Below are positions 28,466 to 37,997 of a stretch of 62,196 nucleotides of DNA, piece after piece (positions within the stretch are counted from its first letter, which is position 1; each line of letters opens with the position of its first letter). The notes beneath the pieces are model-generated. The model had not been told where the DNA came from and ran no database searches. It saw only the letters and a program-made list of their open reading frames with translations. Origin of the DNA: Gemmatimonadaceae bacterium (GTDB lineage: Bacteria > Gemmatimonadota > Gemmatimonadetes > Gemmatimonadales > Gemmatimonadaceae); assembly GCA_014379355.1 (NCBI GenBank), contig JACMLX010000122.1, positions 1 to 62,196 on the forward strand. Reading direction: 5' to 3'. The translations under genes and the position numbers were made by a program.

Positions 28466-29757
28466 CGGCGACGGGTATTGCAACGACGGAATCGCAGGCG
28501 GTGATGGCGCGCGCGCGACAGCTGTTTCCCGGTGGTGTGAACTCACCGGTGCGGGCGTTCGGCGGTGTCGGCGGTGAACCGTTCGTGGTGCAGCGCGGCG
28601 AAGGCCCGTACATCTGGGATGTGGATGGCAATCGCTACATCGACTATGTGCTGAGCTGGGGACCGCTGGTGCTGGGGCACGCGGCGCCAGTGGTGCTCGA
28701 CGCGCTGGATGACGTGATGCGCCGAGGCACGAGTTTCGGCATTCCGACCGGCCTCGAGGTACAGCTCGCGGAGCTGATCGTCGAGCGCATGCCGCATATC
28801 GAGATGCTGCGTTTCACCAGCAGCGGGACGGAAGCCGCCATGAGCATTGCGCGTGTCGCGCGTGCGGCGACGGGTCGCGATGCGATCCTCAAGTTCGACG
28901 GCTGTTATCACGGGCATGCGGATTCGTTCCTCGTGAAGGCCGGCTCCGGTGTCGCCACGCTCAACCTGCCGAATTCACCCGGCGTGCCGGCGGCGCTGGC
29001 GGCGCTCACGTACACGGCACCATTCAACGATCTCGAGGCCGTACGTGCCGTCGCGAACCAGGTGCCCCTGGCGGCGATCCTGATCGAGCCGATCATCGGC
29101 AACGCCGGATTCATCGAGCCACTGCCCGGGTTCCTCGCCGGTCTGCGTGCGATTGCGGATGAAACGGGCGCATTGCTCGTGTTCGACGAAGTGATGACCG
29201 GCTTCCGTATTGCGTGGGGCGGTGCCGTCGAGCGCTTCGGCGTGACGCCGGACCTGACGGCGTTCGGCAAGGTGATCGGTGGTGGCTTGCCTGTCGCAGC
29301 GTACGGCGGTCGCCGAGAACTCATGCAGCAGGTCGCGCCGAGCGGCTCCGTGTATCAGGCGGGCACGCTGAGCGGGAATCCGCTGGCGATGGCCGGCGGA
29401 CTGGCGACCTTGCGATCGCTCACACGTGATCTGCATGCGATCATCGAGCGCCGGACGGGCGCGCTGGTACATGGATTGCGCGACGTCATGCAACGCGAGG
29501 GCGTACCCTTCCACGCGTCCCATGCCGGATCGATGTGGGGCTTCTTCTTCCATCCAGGTCCGGTCACGAATTTTGCCGACGCGAGGATGAGCGATGTGCC
29601 GCTCTTCAATCGGTTCTTCCACGCGGCGCGAGAACGCGGCGTGTATCTCGCGCCGTCCGCCTTCGAGGCGGCGTTCATGAGCGCGGCGCACGGTGACGAT
29701 GTCGTCGCCGACACGCTCGAGCGACTGACAGATGCCATCCGCGTCGCGAAGGCGTAA
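28462..29757 (+). CDS. hemL: Glutamate-1-semialdehyde 2,1-aminomutase
   Basis: 431 residues, full length. The PLP lysine is Lys270 in AFGKVIGGGLP, Asp242 lies in VFDEVMTGFR, and the N-terminal FPGGVNSPVRAF is typical of HemL. The enzyme converts glutamate-1-semialdehyde to 5-aminolevulinate, the first tetrapyrrole precursor of the C5 pathway. It overlaps rimO by 4 nt and the SpoIID-like gene by 26 nt. No other heme gene is in the window. Confidence 0.95.
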   Translation: MTATGIATTESQAVMARARQLFPGGVNSPVRAFGGVGGEPFVVQRGEGPYIWDVDGNRYIDYVLSWGPLVLGHAAPVVLDALDDVMRRGTSFGIPTGLEVQLAELIVERMPHIEMLRFTSSGTEAAMSIARVARAATGRDAILKFDGCYHGHADSFLVKAGSGVATLNLPNSPGVPAALAALTYTAPFNDLEAVRAVANQVPLAAILIEPIIGNAGFIEPLPGFLAGLRAIADETGALLVFDEVMTGFRIAWGGAVERFGVTPDLTAFGKVIGGGLPVAAYGGRRELMQQVAPSGSVYQAGTLSGNPLAMAGGLATLRSLTRDLHAIIERRTGALVHGLRDVMQREGVPFHASHAGSMWGFFFHPGPVTNFADARMSDVPLFNRFFHAARERGVYLAPSAFEAAFMSAAHGDDVVADTLERLTDAIRVAKA

Positions 29758-30835
29758 GCGCGCCACGCGCCTGCTGGTGCTCTCGGCCGCGTTCAGCGCG
29801 GTCGCGACGGCCGTCGCTGCACAGGAACGCCTGGACAGCCTCGTCGAGTCCTCGCATTCCACGCTGCGACTCGGTGACAAGACCATCCGCATCCTGCTCG
29901 GCCGGACGACGGTGATGCCGGTGTCGCGTGACGCGTTGTCCGGGACCGCCACGTGGGGCGACAAGCGGTATCGCGGGACGATCGAATACCTGCCTGACGG
30001 AAGCGGACTGGCGGTCGTCAATCGCGTCGATCTGGAAGACTACCTGCGCGGCGTGTTGCCGGGCGAGATCGGGTCGCGTGATCCGCGCGACAGGGCCGCG
30101 CTGCAGGCGCAGGCCGTCGCCGCACGGTCATATGCCGCTGCGCGCATGGGCGAGCGTCGTGGTGTCTACGACGTGACGGCGACGGTGGCCGATCAGGTGT
30201 ACGGCGGCATGAATTCCGAACGGCCGGAGACCGACGAGGCGGTGCGCGCGACGCGCGGTCTCGTGCTCACGTGGGGCGACCGCATCATCACCGCGCCGTA
30301 TCACTCGCATGGCGGTCCCATGACGGCCGCTGCCGACGAAGTGTTCCGGCGCCGAGGCGGTGAACCGTACCTGCGTCCCGTCGACGATCGCGCGCCGGGC
30401 GGTGGCTGCTATTGTGATGCGAGTGGCACGCGTGGCTGGGAGCGACGATTCACGCGTGTGGAGATTCGCCAGCTGCTCGCACAGTACGGGCGTGATGTCG
30501 GCATCACGGCGACGGGCGACGTGCGTGCCGTGTCGATCGTCGCCCGTGGCCCGTCGAATCGTGTGATCACACTGGCGATCCAGACCGCGGACGCGACCAC
30601 GCACGTGCAAGGCAACGACATCCGGCATGTCTTCCGCACGAATGGTGCGATTCTTCCGAGTACGAACTTCTCGATCGACTTCGACGGCAACATCCTGGTC
30701 GTCCGCGGCGTTGGCAACGGGCACGGTGTCGGGATGTCGCAGTGGGGGGCCATCGGTCGCGCCCGGGCGGGACAGGATGCCCGGTCCATTCTCGCGGCGT
30801 ATTATCCGGGCACGCGGCTGTCGCCGCTGTTGTAG
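29732..30835 (+). CDS. SpoIID/LytB domain protein (secreted peptidoglycan-associated)
   Basis: 367 residues. The N-terminus has a basic stretch (SRRRKRATR) and hydrophobic core ending AVAAQ, a signal peptide. The SpoIID/LytB domain is recognised from the YRGTIEYLPDG segment, the catalytic-region motif VVNRVDLEDYLRGVLPGEI, QAVAARSYA and the C-terminal GNGHGVGMSQWGA. Sporulation SpoIID is a lytic transglycosylase; in non-spore-formers such proteins act on cell-wall glycan or as amidase enhancers. The ATG lies 26 nt inside hemL in another frame, so coupling is likely. Confidence 0.88.
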   Translation: MPSASRRRKRATRLLVLSAAFSAVATAVAAQERLDSLVESSHSTLRLGDKTIRILLGRTTVMPVSRDALSGTATWGDKRYRGTIEYLPDGSGLAVVNRVDLEDYLRGVLPGEIGSRDPRDRAALQAQAVAARSYAAARMGERRGVYDVTATVADQVYGGMNSERPETDEAVRATRGLVLTWGDRIITAPYHSHGGPMTAAADEVFRRRGGEPYLRPVDDRAPGGGCYCDASGTRGWERRFTRVEIRQLLAQYGRDVGITATGDVRAVSIVARGPSNRVITLAIQTADATTHVQGNDIRHVFRTNGAILPSTNFSIDFDGNILVVRGVGNGHGVGMSQWGAIGRARAGQDARSILAAYYPGTRLSPLL

Positions 30836-30899
30836 TCGCTCCAGCAGGAACGCGCACCACGAGCGGTGGCGTCACCGGTCTCCGTCTGACTTTTCGGGC

Positions 30900-31907
30900 A
30901 TGTCCAAGCCAGCTCTCCGCATCGGTGTCATCGGCGCCGGCGCCATCGCACAACTCGCCCACCTGCCCGTGCTCTCCAGGATGCGCGGCGTGCAGCTGGT
31001 CGCACTCTGCGACAATGACAGCGCCAAGGTGCGTGCACTGGCCGATCGCTTCAGCGTGCCCGACACCTTCACCGACATCGAGGAGCTGCTCGAGTTCGAG
31101 GAACTCGACGCGGTCCTGATCTCGACGCCGAACCACCTGCACGAACCGCATGTGCTGAGTGCGCTCAAGAGCAAGCGACATGTGCTGTGCGAACGGCCGC
31201 TGGCGCTGACCACGAAAGGGGTCGAGCGGATTCTCGCGGCGGCCGAGAAGCACGAGGTGAAGGTGCTCGTCGGGCACAACCATCGGTTCCGCACGGAAGT
31301 GCAGAATCTCGAGAGCTTCATTCACGGTGGAGAATTGGGTCGGCTCATCGGCATTCGTGCGGGCGCCTACAAGACGCGGCGGGGTGATGCGGGCTGGCGG
31401 TCACGTCGCGCGGAATCGGGCGGTGGCATCTTCCTCGATCAGGGCGTCCCGCTGCTCGATCTGGCGTGCTGGCTGGCGGATTTCCCCGAGCCGGTGCGCG
31501 TCACCGCGAGCATGGAGCGCGGCAGCGGTGTGCGAGCGGTGGAGGATGCGATGTATGTCCATGTGCAGTACGCCTCGGGCCTCAGCGTGGCCATCGATAC
31601 GGCGTGGGGCTACGTCGGCGAGGAGGATCGCTGGTGGTTCGAGGTGCTCGCGAGCAAGGGAACGGCGCGCCTCGCCCCGTTACGCGTGGTGAAGGAACTG
31701 AACGGTCGCGCCGTCGATGTGTCGCCGACCGGCGCCGCGCAGCGTGACAGCGCGTTCATCCAGAGCTACCGCGCCGAACTGGCACACTTTGCGGCCGTGC
31801 TGCACGGCGACGTCACGTACGAGCCACCGGTGGACCAGATCGTGGTGCAGCGGCTCGTCGAAGCGATCTACCGGAGTGCGGAAGAGGGGAAGGAAGTCCG
31901 CCTGTGA
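30900..31907 (+). CDS. Gfo/Idh/MocA family oxidoreductase with substituted catalytic residues
   Basis: 335 residues from ATG 30900; the frame is open upstream over the SpoIID-like gene, but the Rossmann motif GVIGAGAIAQ begins at residue 9 of this start. The nucleotide-binding domain is standard. The usual EKP motif, whose Lys is catalytic in most members, reads CERPLAL here. The position that usually carries the catalytic His (D-x-G-x-H) reads LDQGVPLLDLA. It may therefore use an unusual chemistry, or act as a sugar-binding or regulatory protein. The stop overlaps the next GTG by 4 nt. Confidence 0.85.
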   Translation: MSKPALRIGVIGAGAIAQLAHLPVLSRMRGVQLVALCDNDSAKVRALADRFSVPDTFTDIEELLEFEELDAVLISTPNHLHEPHVLSALKSKRHVLCERPLALTTKGVERILAAAEKHEVKVLVGHNHRFRTEVQNLESFIHGGELGRLIGIRAGAYKTRRGDAGWRSRRAESGGGIFLDQGVPLLDLACWLADFPEPVRVTASMERGSGVRAVEDAMYVHVQYASGLSVAIDTAWGYVGEEDRWWFEVLASKGTARLAPLRVVKELNGRAVDVSPTGAAQRDSAFIQSYRAELAHFAAVLHGDVTYEPPVDQIVVQRLVEAIYRSAEEGKEVRL

Positions 31908-33151
31908 CGCACGCGAGGTCGCGCACGTGGCTGACGATCCTGTCGCGCACGATGCTGCTGGTCGCCGTCGTCGTGAATGTGCTCGCCGCGCAGCGTGAGA
32001 TCGATTGGTCCAGGCGCCCCGTGCTGCTGATCACGATGGGGCAGGGGGACGAAGTGTTCGAAAAGTTCGGGCACAACGCAATCGCTGTGTGGGACGACGC
32101 AGCCGGGCAGCCGCTCGCGTACAACTGGGGCATGTTCGACTTCGACCAGCCGAACTTCCTCGGACGCTTCCTCACGGGTGACACGAAATACTGGATGCAG
32201 CCATTCACCATGGCGCAGACGCTCGACCAGTATCAGCGGTTGAATCGCACCGTCACCGTGCAGGAAATCCAGCTCACACCGACACAGAAGGCGAAGCTCG
32301 TCGCACTGCTGGCGGACAACGCGCGCGAAGAGAACAAGTTCTACCGGTATGACTACTATCGCGACAACTGCAGCACACGTGCACGCGACGCGATCGACGC
32401 CGTCACCGGCGGCGCGATCAAACGCGCGATGACGGCGCAGCCGGGTCAGGGGAGTTATCGCTGGCACACGCGTCGGCTGCTCGCCTACAGTGATCCGCTC
32501 TACTTCGGCGCCGAGATGGTGCTTGGTGTCGATGCCGATGCGCCGCTGAGCGGCTGGCAGGAGGCGTTTCTGCCGCAGTCGTTGTCTGAGTCGTTTCGTC
32601 GCATCGAGTTGCCGGCTGCCGAAGGACTGCCCGCTCGGCCGCTGGTGCTGCCGATCGACACGCTGTTTCGTGCACCCCGTGACGCGGAACCCCGCGCAGT
32701 ATCGCTCAAGCTGGGCATGTCGTTCGTGATCGGCGTGCTCCTCGCCCTCGTGCTCGCCGGACTCGGCAGGCTCGGCCGAGTCGGCGCGTTCGTCGCGATG
32801 GCCGGCTGGAGTCTCACTGCGGCGATACTCGGCTCAATGCTGTTGCTGGCCTGGTTCGCGACGCAGCACATGTTCATGGCCAACAATCCGACGGTCGCGC
32901 TGCTCAACCCGGTGTGGCTGGTCGGAATCGTGGCGGCCGTGATGGTGCTGCGTGGCGGCGTATCGCGCGGCATGCGCAGTGTGTTGCGGTGGTTGCTGGT
33001 CGTGGCGGTGATCGGGACCGCTGGAGCCGTCCTGCTCGGCCACGCGGGCAGTGCACTCGAACTCGCGCTGCTGGTCCTGCCGTCGCACGCCGCGGTGGCG
33101 TACCTCGCCGATCGGAATCGGCGCGCCGAGCCAATGGGTGCGCGCGCGTGA
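31904..33151 (+). CDS. DUF4105 (Lnb N-terminal-like) multi-pass membrane protein
   Basis: 415 residues from GTG. A signal/anchor segment (~12-29) precedes a periplasmic domain of about 200 residues containing FGHNAIAVWD (His57) and YRDNCSTRARDAID (Cys156). This is the Cys/His pair of the DUF4105 family, followed by about five membrane segments (~250-410). I recall that this family includes Lnb, a lipoprotein N-acyltransferase of Bacteroides; a similar role is a reasonable inference, not shown here. It overlaps the Gfo/Idh/MocA gene by 4 nt. Confidence 0.8.
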   Translation: MTHARSRTWLTILSRTMLLVAVVVNVLAAQREIDWSRRPVLLITMGQGDEVFEKFGHNAIAVWDDAAGQPLAYNWGMFDFDQPNFLGRFLTGDTKYWMQPFTMAQTLDQYQRLNRTVTVQEIQLTPTQKAKLVALLADNAREENKFYRYDYYRDNCSTRARDAIDAVTGGAIKRAMTAQPGQGSYRWHTRRLLAYSDPLYFGAEMVLGVDADAPLSGWQEAFLPQSLSESFRRIELPAAEGLPARPLVLPIDTLFRAPRDAEPRAVSLKLGMSFVIGVLLALVLAGLGRLGRVGAFVAMAGWSLTAAILGSMLLLAWFATQHMFMANNPTVALLNPVWLVGIVAAVMVLRGGVSRGMRSVLRWLLVVAVIGTAGAVLLGHAGSALELALLVLPSHAAVAYLADRNRRAEPMGARA

Positions 33152-33171
33152 TGCGGCGCACCGGACAGGAA

Positions 33172-33187
33172 CCGCGCGGTAGCGCGG
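33172..33187 (+). other. Short hairpin 7 nt upstream of hybrid kinase start
   Basis: CCGCGC-GGTA-GCGCGG, a 6-bp perfect stem with a GGTA loop, directly before the ATG at 33195. It would sit in the ribosome-binding region of the mRNA and could reduce translation, or could be incidental in GC-rich DNA. Confidence 0.3.
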
Positions 33188-33194
33188 AGCGCGA

Positions 33195-35246
33195 ATGACA
33201 CATGGCGCCGTCACAGCTGCCACGGACATGTCCGTGGCACCTCGCTCGCTCGAGCCGGCCGACGTGCTCTCGGACGTGGTCACGCTGTACGTGTGTCGCC
33301 TCACGCCACTCGAGCTGGTATTCAACACGCGGCCGATCACCGCGATCATCGGCTATCCCGTCGAAGCCGGGATCGCGATGGATCTCGACACGGTGAATCG
33401 CCTGATGCATCCGGATGATCTGCCCGGTCTGGCGGCGCACGTCGCGCGATTGCATGCGTTGCAGGACGGTGAGATCGCCCAGTTCCGTCATCGCATGCGT
33501 GCGGCCTCAGGTGAATGGGCCTGGCTCGAGGTGCGCGACGCGGTCCTGTCGCGTGATGCGTCGGGTGCGGTGGAGCAGGTGATCGGCACCGCCCGGCAGG
33601 TGACGACGGAAATGCGCGCCGCCGAGGCGCTGCGTGCGAGTGAAGCGCGACATCGACTGCTGTCCGAGACCATGTTGCAGGGTGTCGTGCACCACGGTGC
33701 TGACGGCAGCATCATCGCGCTCAATCCAGCCGCCGAGCGTATTTTGGGCCGGCCGCGCGATGAGTTCATCGGCAGTGATCCGGGTCGCGAGTCGCGACAC
33801 ACGATTCGTGAGGACGGGACGCCCTTTCCCGGCGACGAGCATCCGTCCACGGTTGCCTTCCGCACCGGCGAACCGTGTCATGGCGTGGTGATGGGCGTGT
33901 TCAATTTCGACCGTCAGGAGTATCGCTGGATCAGTGTCGATGCAGTGCCGCTGATGCGGCGTGGCGAGACGACACCGTACGAGGTGTACACGGTGTTCGA
34001 GGACATCACGGACCGCTTGCGCGCAGATCGGGCGCTGCAGGACGCGCACATGCGAAAGGATGTCTTCATCGCGACGCTCGCCCACGAATTGCGCAATCCT
34101 CTCGCTCCGATCCGCAACGCCGTCGCCGTGCAACAGCGTCGTGCGAACGATGATCCCGAGCTCGCATGGTCGCAGGCCATCATCGAGCGCCAGGTGGGGC
34201 ACATGGCGCGACTGCTCGACGACCTCCTAGACGCGTCACGAATCGCCGCCGGCAAGCATGAGCTGCGCCGGGAAGAGGTGCCCCTGTCGGCGGTGGTGGC
34301 GCAGGCGGTGGAAACCGCGCGTCCCCTCATCGATCAGGCGGGGCACCGGCTCGAGATCACGTTGCCGCAGGACGCGATTCTGATCGACGGTGATCCACTT
34401 CGGCTGGCGCAGGTTTTCTCCAACCTGCTGACGAATGCGGCCAAGTACACCGATGATGGAGGGCACATCCGCGTCTCGGCGCAGCTCGAACAGGACATGG
34501 TGGCCGTGCGGGTGCGCGACACGGGCATCGGCATTGCGACGGAGCACCTGTCGCGGGTGTTCGAGATGTTCGGGCAGGTGCACGACGCGCTCGATCGCTC
34601 GCAGGGTGGCCTGGGCATCGGCCTCTCGCTGGCGCGCGCCCTGGTGGAAATGCATGGTGGAACGATCAGTGTGCATAGTTTCGGTCGCGGGCATGGCACG
34701 GAATTCACCGTGCGGCTGCCCGCGATCGCGTCCGAGGTCGAGATGTCCCAGACTCCTGCCGAAACGCCAGTGACTTCCCCCGCCGCCGCAGGCCGGCGCC
34801 GCGTCCTCGTGGTGGACGACAATCGTGACGGATGCGACTCACTTGCGGCCGTGCTCGAGATGTTCGGCTGCGAGACGGCGACGGCGTATGACGGTGTCGA
34901 TGCGATCGCGATGACCGCGACGTTCGGTCCCGAGATGGTGCTGCTCGACGTCGGGTTGCCGCGCATGAATGGCTACGATACGTGTCGCGCATTGCGGGCT
35001 GCGCCGTTGGGCGAAGGCCTGGTCATCCTGGCCGTGACCGGCTGGGGTACGGATGCCGACCTGCGGCTGGCCATGGAGGCGGGTTTCGACGCCCATCTGG
35101 TCAAGCCCATCGACATGGAGTATCTGCGCCAGCTGCTGGCACTGCGGCGGGACGAGGTGCGCCGACAGCACGAGGTACGGCTCATGCGGTCGGGACGGTC
35201 GTTCGGTCGCGCGGCTGAAACGCGCGATCACGACACACCTGCCTGA
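33195..35246 (+). CDS. Hybrid sensor histidine kinase: two PAS domains, HisKA, HATPase, receiver
   Basis: 683 residues, no membrane segment. Two PAS/PAC modules (~35-145 and ~150-275) precede the kinase core with His297 in LAHELRNPLAP. The N-box NLLTNAAKY, DTGIGI and GGLGIGLSLA motifs follow. A C-terminal receiver (~535-655) has acidic DD, phospho-acceptor Asp585 in VLLDVGLPRMNG and Lys in LVKPID. It belongs to the LuxQ/BarA-like architecture without an Hpt domain. A bidirectional terminator (35253-35284) follows 6 nt after its stop. Confidence 0.93.
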   Translation: MTHGAVTAATDMSVAPRSLEPADVLSDVVTLYVCRLTPLELVFNTRPITAIIGYPVEAGIAMDLDTVNRLMHPDDLPGLAAHVARLHALQDGEIAQFRHRMRAASGEWAWLEVRDAVLSRDASGAVEQVIGTARQVTTEMRAAEALRASEARHRLLSETMLQGVVHHGADGSIIALNPAAERILGRPRDEFIGSDPGRESRHTIREDGTPFPGDEHPSTVAFRTGEPCHGVVMGVFNFDRQEYRWISVDAVPLMRRGETTPYEVYTVFEDITDRLRADRALQDAHMRKDVFIATLAHELRNPLAPIRNAVAVQQRRANDDPELAWSQAIIERQVGHMARLLDDLLDASRIAAGKHELRREEVPLSAVVAQAVETARPLIDQAGHRLEITLPQDAILIDGDPLRLAQVFSNLLTNAAKYTDDGGHIRVSAQLEQDMVAVRVRDTGIGIATEHLSRVFEMFGQVHDALDRSQGGLGIGLSLARALVEMHGGTISVHSFGRGHGTEFTVRLPAIASEVEMSQTPAETPVTSPAAAGRRRVLVVDDNRDGCDSLAAVLEMFGCETATAYDGVDAIAMTATFGPEMVLLDVGLPRMNGYDTCRALRAAPLGEGLVILAVTGWGTDADLRLAMEAGFDAHLVKPIDMEYLRQLLALRRDEVRRQHEVRLMRSGRSFGRAAETRDHDTPA

Positions 35247-35252
35247 AGCGAA

Positions 35253-35284
35253 CGCCCCCCGACCAGTCTCCTGATCGGGGGGCG
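35253..35284. terminator. Bidirectional rho-independent-type terminator
   Basis: CGCCCCCCGACCAG pairs with CTGATCGGGGGGCG around a TCTC loop (13 of 14 positions pair by Watson-Crick). It lies between the convergent hybrid kinase (stop 35246) and small secreted protein (stop 35319). No long T-run, so it acts mainly through the stable stem. Confidence 0.75.
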
Positions 35285-35318
35285 CCGTGTCCTCCTATCG
35301 AACACGCTCAGGTGTCCC

Positions 35319-35735
35319 CTATCGACAAATCCAGGGCGTGGCGTTCTCGCGCGCGGTGCTCCGGCGCGTACTCGTCTCGTCGATCGCCGTGAAGGTCACT
35401 TCGAGAAACCCGTCGTCCTGACTCTGCGATGTACACTGCATTTCCTTGCGCACGCTGAAGGCGCCGTTCGCATCGGCCTTGATCGGACCGAACGCGATCG
35501 CCTGACTGGTGTTCGGCGGCGGCGAACCGGTCAACTTCACCGGTCCGTTCGGCGAAAAATTCGACCCGGTGATCGTGATCACGGGACCCGTCGCCTGACG
35601 CTGGATGGAGACACTCAGCTTGAGGGCGGGGGTGGCCTGCGCATGGACCGCCATCGGCAGCGCAGCCAGGGTCAGCCCGAACAGGACTGACGCCCCGAGA
35701 GCAGACCATGTGCGACGAGCCTTGGGGACACGCAT
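35319..35735 (-). CDS. Small secreted protein with possible IPT/TIG-like domain
   Basis: 138 residues from the ATG at 35735, chosen because AGGAGT lies 5 nt upstream; the frame is open further upstream but has no ribosome site. A signal peptide (residues 1-27, ending AVHAQA) is followed by a ~100-residue beta-rich domain with VITITGSNFSPNGPV, which resembles the opening strands of IPT/TIG immunoglobulin-like folds. Two Cys are present near the end of the mature part (EMQC and WICR). It should be periplasmic or exported. The gene stands alone, divergent from prfA. Confidence 0.65.
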   Translation of the reverse strand: MRVPKARRTWSALGASVLFGLTLAALPMAVHAQATPALKLSVSIQRQATGPVITITGSNFSPNGPVKLTGSPPPNTSQAIAFGPIKADANGAFSVRKEMQCTSQSQDDGFLEVTFTAIDETSTRRSTARENATPWICR

Positions 35736-35953
35736 TTCCAACTCCTGAAAAAGGGATGCCTGCACTCCATAGACGACTGCAGGCTGCCGAACGACACACA
35801 GTGCATGCCACTTGCCCATGCAACTCGCGAGCCTGACCCGACACCGTAATATACACCACTCCCGCGCTTGAGTTCACTGTGCCAAGTGGTTTGTTTCCTT
35901 GGACTTATGCCGTTACTCAAGCTTGACATGCCCGCTGCGTCGGACCGCGCTCC

Positions 35954-37018
35954 GTGAGCCTGCGCGATCGCCTCGACGACGCCGTTGCCCGCGCCGCCGT
36001 GGTGGAGCAGGAACTCCTCGATCCGCGCACCGTCCGCGACCCGAAACTCCTCGCCAGCCTCGGCAAGGAACACCAGCGCCTTCAGGACGTGGTCCGGCTC
36101 GCCAGCGAGCTGCGTCAGGTCGAACGTGAGCTGGACGAATCGCGCGAAATGGCGAGCGGCGACGACGCGGACTTCGCTGCCGAGGCACACGACGAAGTCG
36201 CCCGACTCGAGACCCGCCTCGCCGAGCTCGACGAGGCGCTCAAGCCCCTGCTCATTCCGCGCGATCCGCTCGACGACAGACCCGCGATCATCGAAATCCG
36301 CGCCGGCACCGGAGGCGATGAAGCCGCACTCTTCGCCGCGGATCTCTGGCGCATGTACGAGCGCTTCTTCGCGCGCCAGGGCTGGCGCATCGAGATGATG
36401 TCGATGTCCGACGGCACGCTCGGCGGAATCAAGGAAGTGATCGCGCGTATCGACGGCAGCGGCGCATTCGGCACGATGCGATGGGAGTCGGGGGTGCACC
36501 GCGTGCAGCGTGTGCCGGCCACCGAAACGCAGGGACGCATCCACACGTCCGCCGCCACCGTGGCCGTCCTGCCGGAAGCAGAGGAAGTCGACGTCACCAT
36601 CGACGACAAGGACCTTCGCATCGATGTCTTCCGCTCGTCGGGTCCCGGCGGGCAGAGCGTCAACACCACCGACTCCGCCGTGCGCATCACGCACATCCCG
36701 AGCGGCATCGTCGTCAGTCAGCAGGACCAGAAGTCGCAGCTGCAGAACAAGATCAAGGGCATGCAGGTGCTGCGATCCCGTCTGCTCGATCAGCGCCTCG
36801 CCGCGCTCGAATCCGAGCGATCGAAGATGCGGAGCGCCCAGGTCGGCACCGGTGATCGCTCGGCCAAGATCCGGACGTACAACTATCCGCAGGATCGCAT
36901 CACGGACCATCGCATCGGGTTCTCCATGCACGGCATGCAGGCGGTGATGGACGGCAACATCGGGCCATTCATCGACGCCCTGCAGGAAGCCGAAGTCAAG
37001 GAACGACTCCGTGGGTGA
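35954..37018 (+). CDS. prfA: Peptide chain release factor 1
   Basis: 354 residues from GTG 35954. The stop-codon recognition tripeptide is PAT (188-190) in RVPATETQGRIHT, typical of RF1 (UAA/UAG) rather than RF2. The GGQ motif that triggers peptidyl-tRNA hydrolysis is at 232-234 (GPGGQSVNTT), and its Gln is the target of PrmC encoded next. The prmC GTG overlaps the stop by 8 nt, so the substrate and its modifying enzyme are co-translated. Confidence 0.97.
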   Translation: MSLRDRLDDAVARAAVVEQELLDPRTVRDPKLLASLGKEHQRLQDVVRLASELRQVERELDESREMASGDDADFAAEAHDEVARLETRLAELDEALKPLLIPRDPLDDRPAIIEIRAGTGGDEAALFAADLWRMYERFFARQGWRIEMMSMSDGTLGGIKEVIARIDGSGAFGTMRWESGVHRVQRVPATETQGRIHTSAATVAVLPEAEEVDVTIDDKDLRIDVFRSSGPGGQSVNTTDSAVRITHIPSGIVVSQQDQKSQLQNKIKGMQVLRSRLLDQRLAALESERSKMRSAQVGTGDRSAKIRTYNYPQDRITDHRIGFSMHGMQAVMDGNIGPFIDALQEAEVKERLRG

Positions 37019-37904
37019 CGCTGGGCGACCGACCACGGTGTCGGGACTGCGGGAGCGCATCGCGCAGCGACTGACCGGACATGTGGCCGATCCACAGGAC
37101 GAGGCACGCGAGCTGCTGGCCGGCCTGCACGACGCACCGCGCTCCTGGTCCATCCAGCACGCGCACGACGAGCTGATCGACCTGCTCATCGATGCTGCCG
37201 ACGATGCCACGGATCGTCGTGCGAACGGTGCCCCGATGCCGTACGCGATCGGTCGCGCCGCGTTCCGCCATCTCTTCCTGTTTGTCGACGAACGCGTCCT
37301 GATCCCGCGTCCTGAGACGGAGGAGCTGGTGTCGCTGGCGCTGCCATTCGTGACAGCGGGCAGCACGGTGGTGGACGTCGGGACCGGATCCGGGGCGATC
37401 GCGCTCGCGCTGGCGCGGGAAAGTCGCGCCTCGCGCGTGATCGGCACCGATGTCTCATCGGGCGCGATCGACGTGGCCGAACTGAACGCTCGCGCGACGC
37501 TCACGCGCGATTGCGCGCGCACGGAGTTCCGCGTCGGCCATCTGCTGGAGCCCGTCGGAGAGCAGCACATCGACGTCGTGGTGTCCAATCCGCCATACAT
37601 CGCGATCGGTGAGCGTGAGGGGCTGCCCGATGCGGTCCGCGCCTGGGAGCCTGCCCTGGCACTCTTCGGCGGCCCGGATGGCATGGGCGTGATCCGCGAA
37701 CTCGTGTCGCAAGCGGAACATCGGCTCACCGTCGGCGGGATGCTGCTGATGGAGGTCGACGCGCGCCGGGCCGACGACGCGCGAGCCTGCACTGCTGCGC
37801 CGCAATGGCGCGACGCGCAGGTCGTCGTCGATGCGTTCGGCCGGGATCGGTTTGTGATCGCCCAACGGACGGCAGCAGCGGCTCGCGCGCCGGGCGTGTC
37901 ATAA
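37011..37904 (+). CDS. prmC: Release factor glutamine methyltransferase
   Basis: 297 residues from GTG. The SAM-binding motif is VVDVGTGSGAIALALA (~120-135), the catalytic NPPY lies at 193-196, and the N-terminal helical domain has PYAIGRAAF and IPRPETEEL. PrmC methylates the Gln of the GGQ motif of release factors, and here it overlaps prfA directly. About 10 residues at the C-terminus are Ala-rich and probably disordered. Confidence 0.95.
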   Translation: MGDAGRPTTVSGLRERIAQRLTGHVADPQDEARELLAGLHDAPRSWSIQHAHDELIDLLIDAADDATDRRANGAPMPYAIGRAAFRHLFLFVDERVLIPRPETEELVSLALPFVTAGSTVVDVGTGSGAIALALARESRASRVIGTDVSSGAIDVAELNARATLTRDCARTEFRVGHLLEPVGEQHIDVVVSNPPYIAIGEREGLPDAVRAWEPALALFGGPDGMGVIRELVSQAEHRLTVGGMLLMEVDARRADDARACTAAPQWRDAQVVVDAFGRDRFVIAQRTAAAARAPGVS

Positions 37905-37997
37905 CGCGGCGCTCCATCCGAAAACGGCAGAGATTTCGTACCTTTCAGCATGCCGTGGGCCGTCCGGGCCCCGCGACCCCTTTTGCAGCGGACTGAA

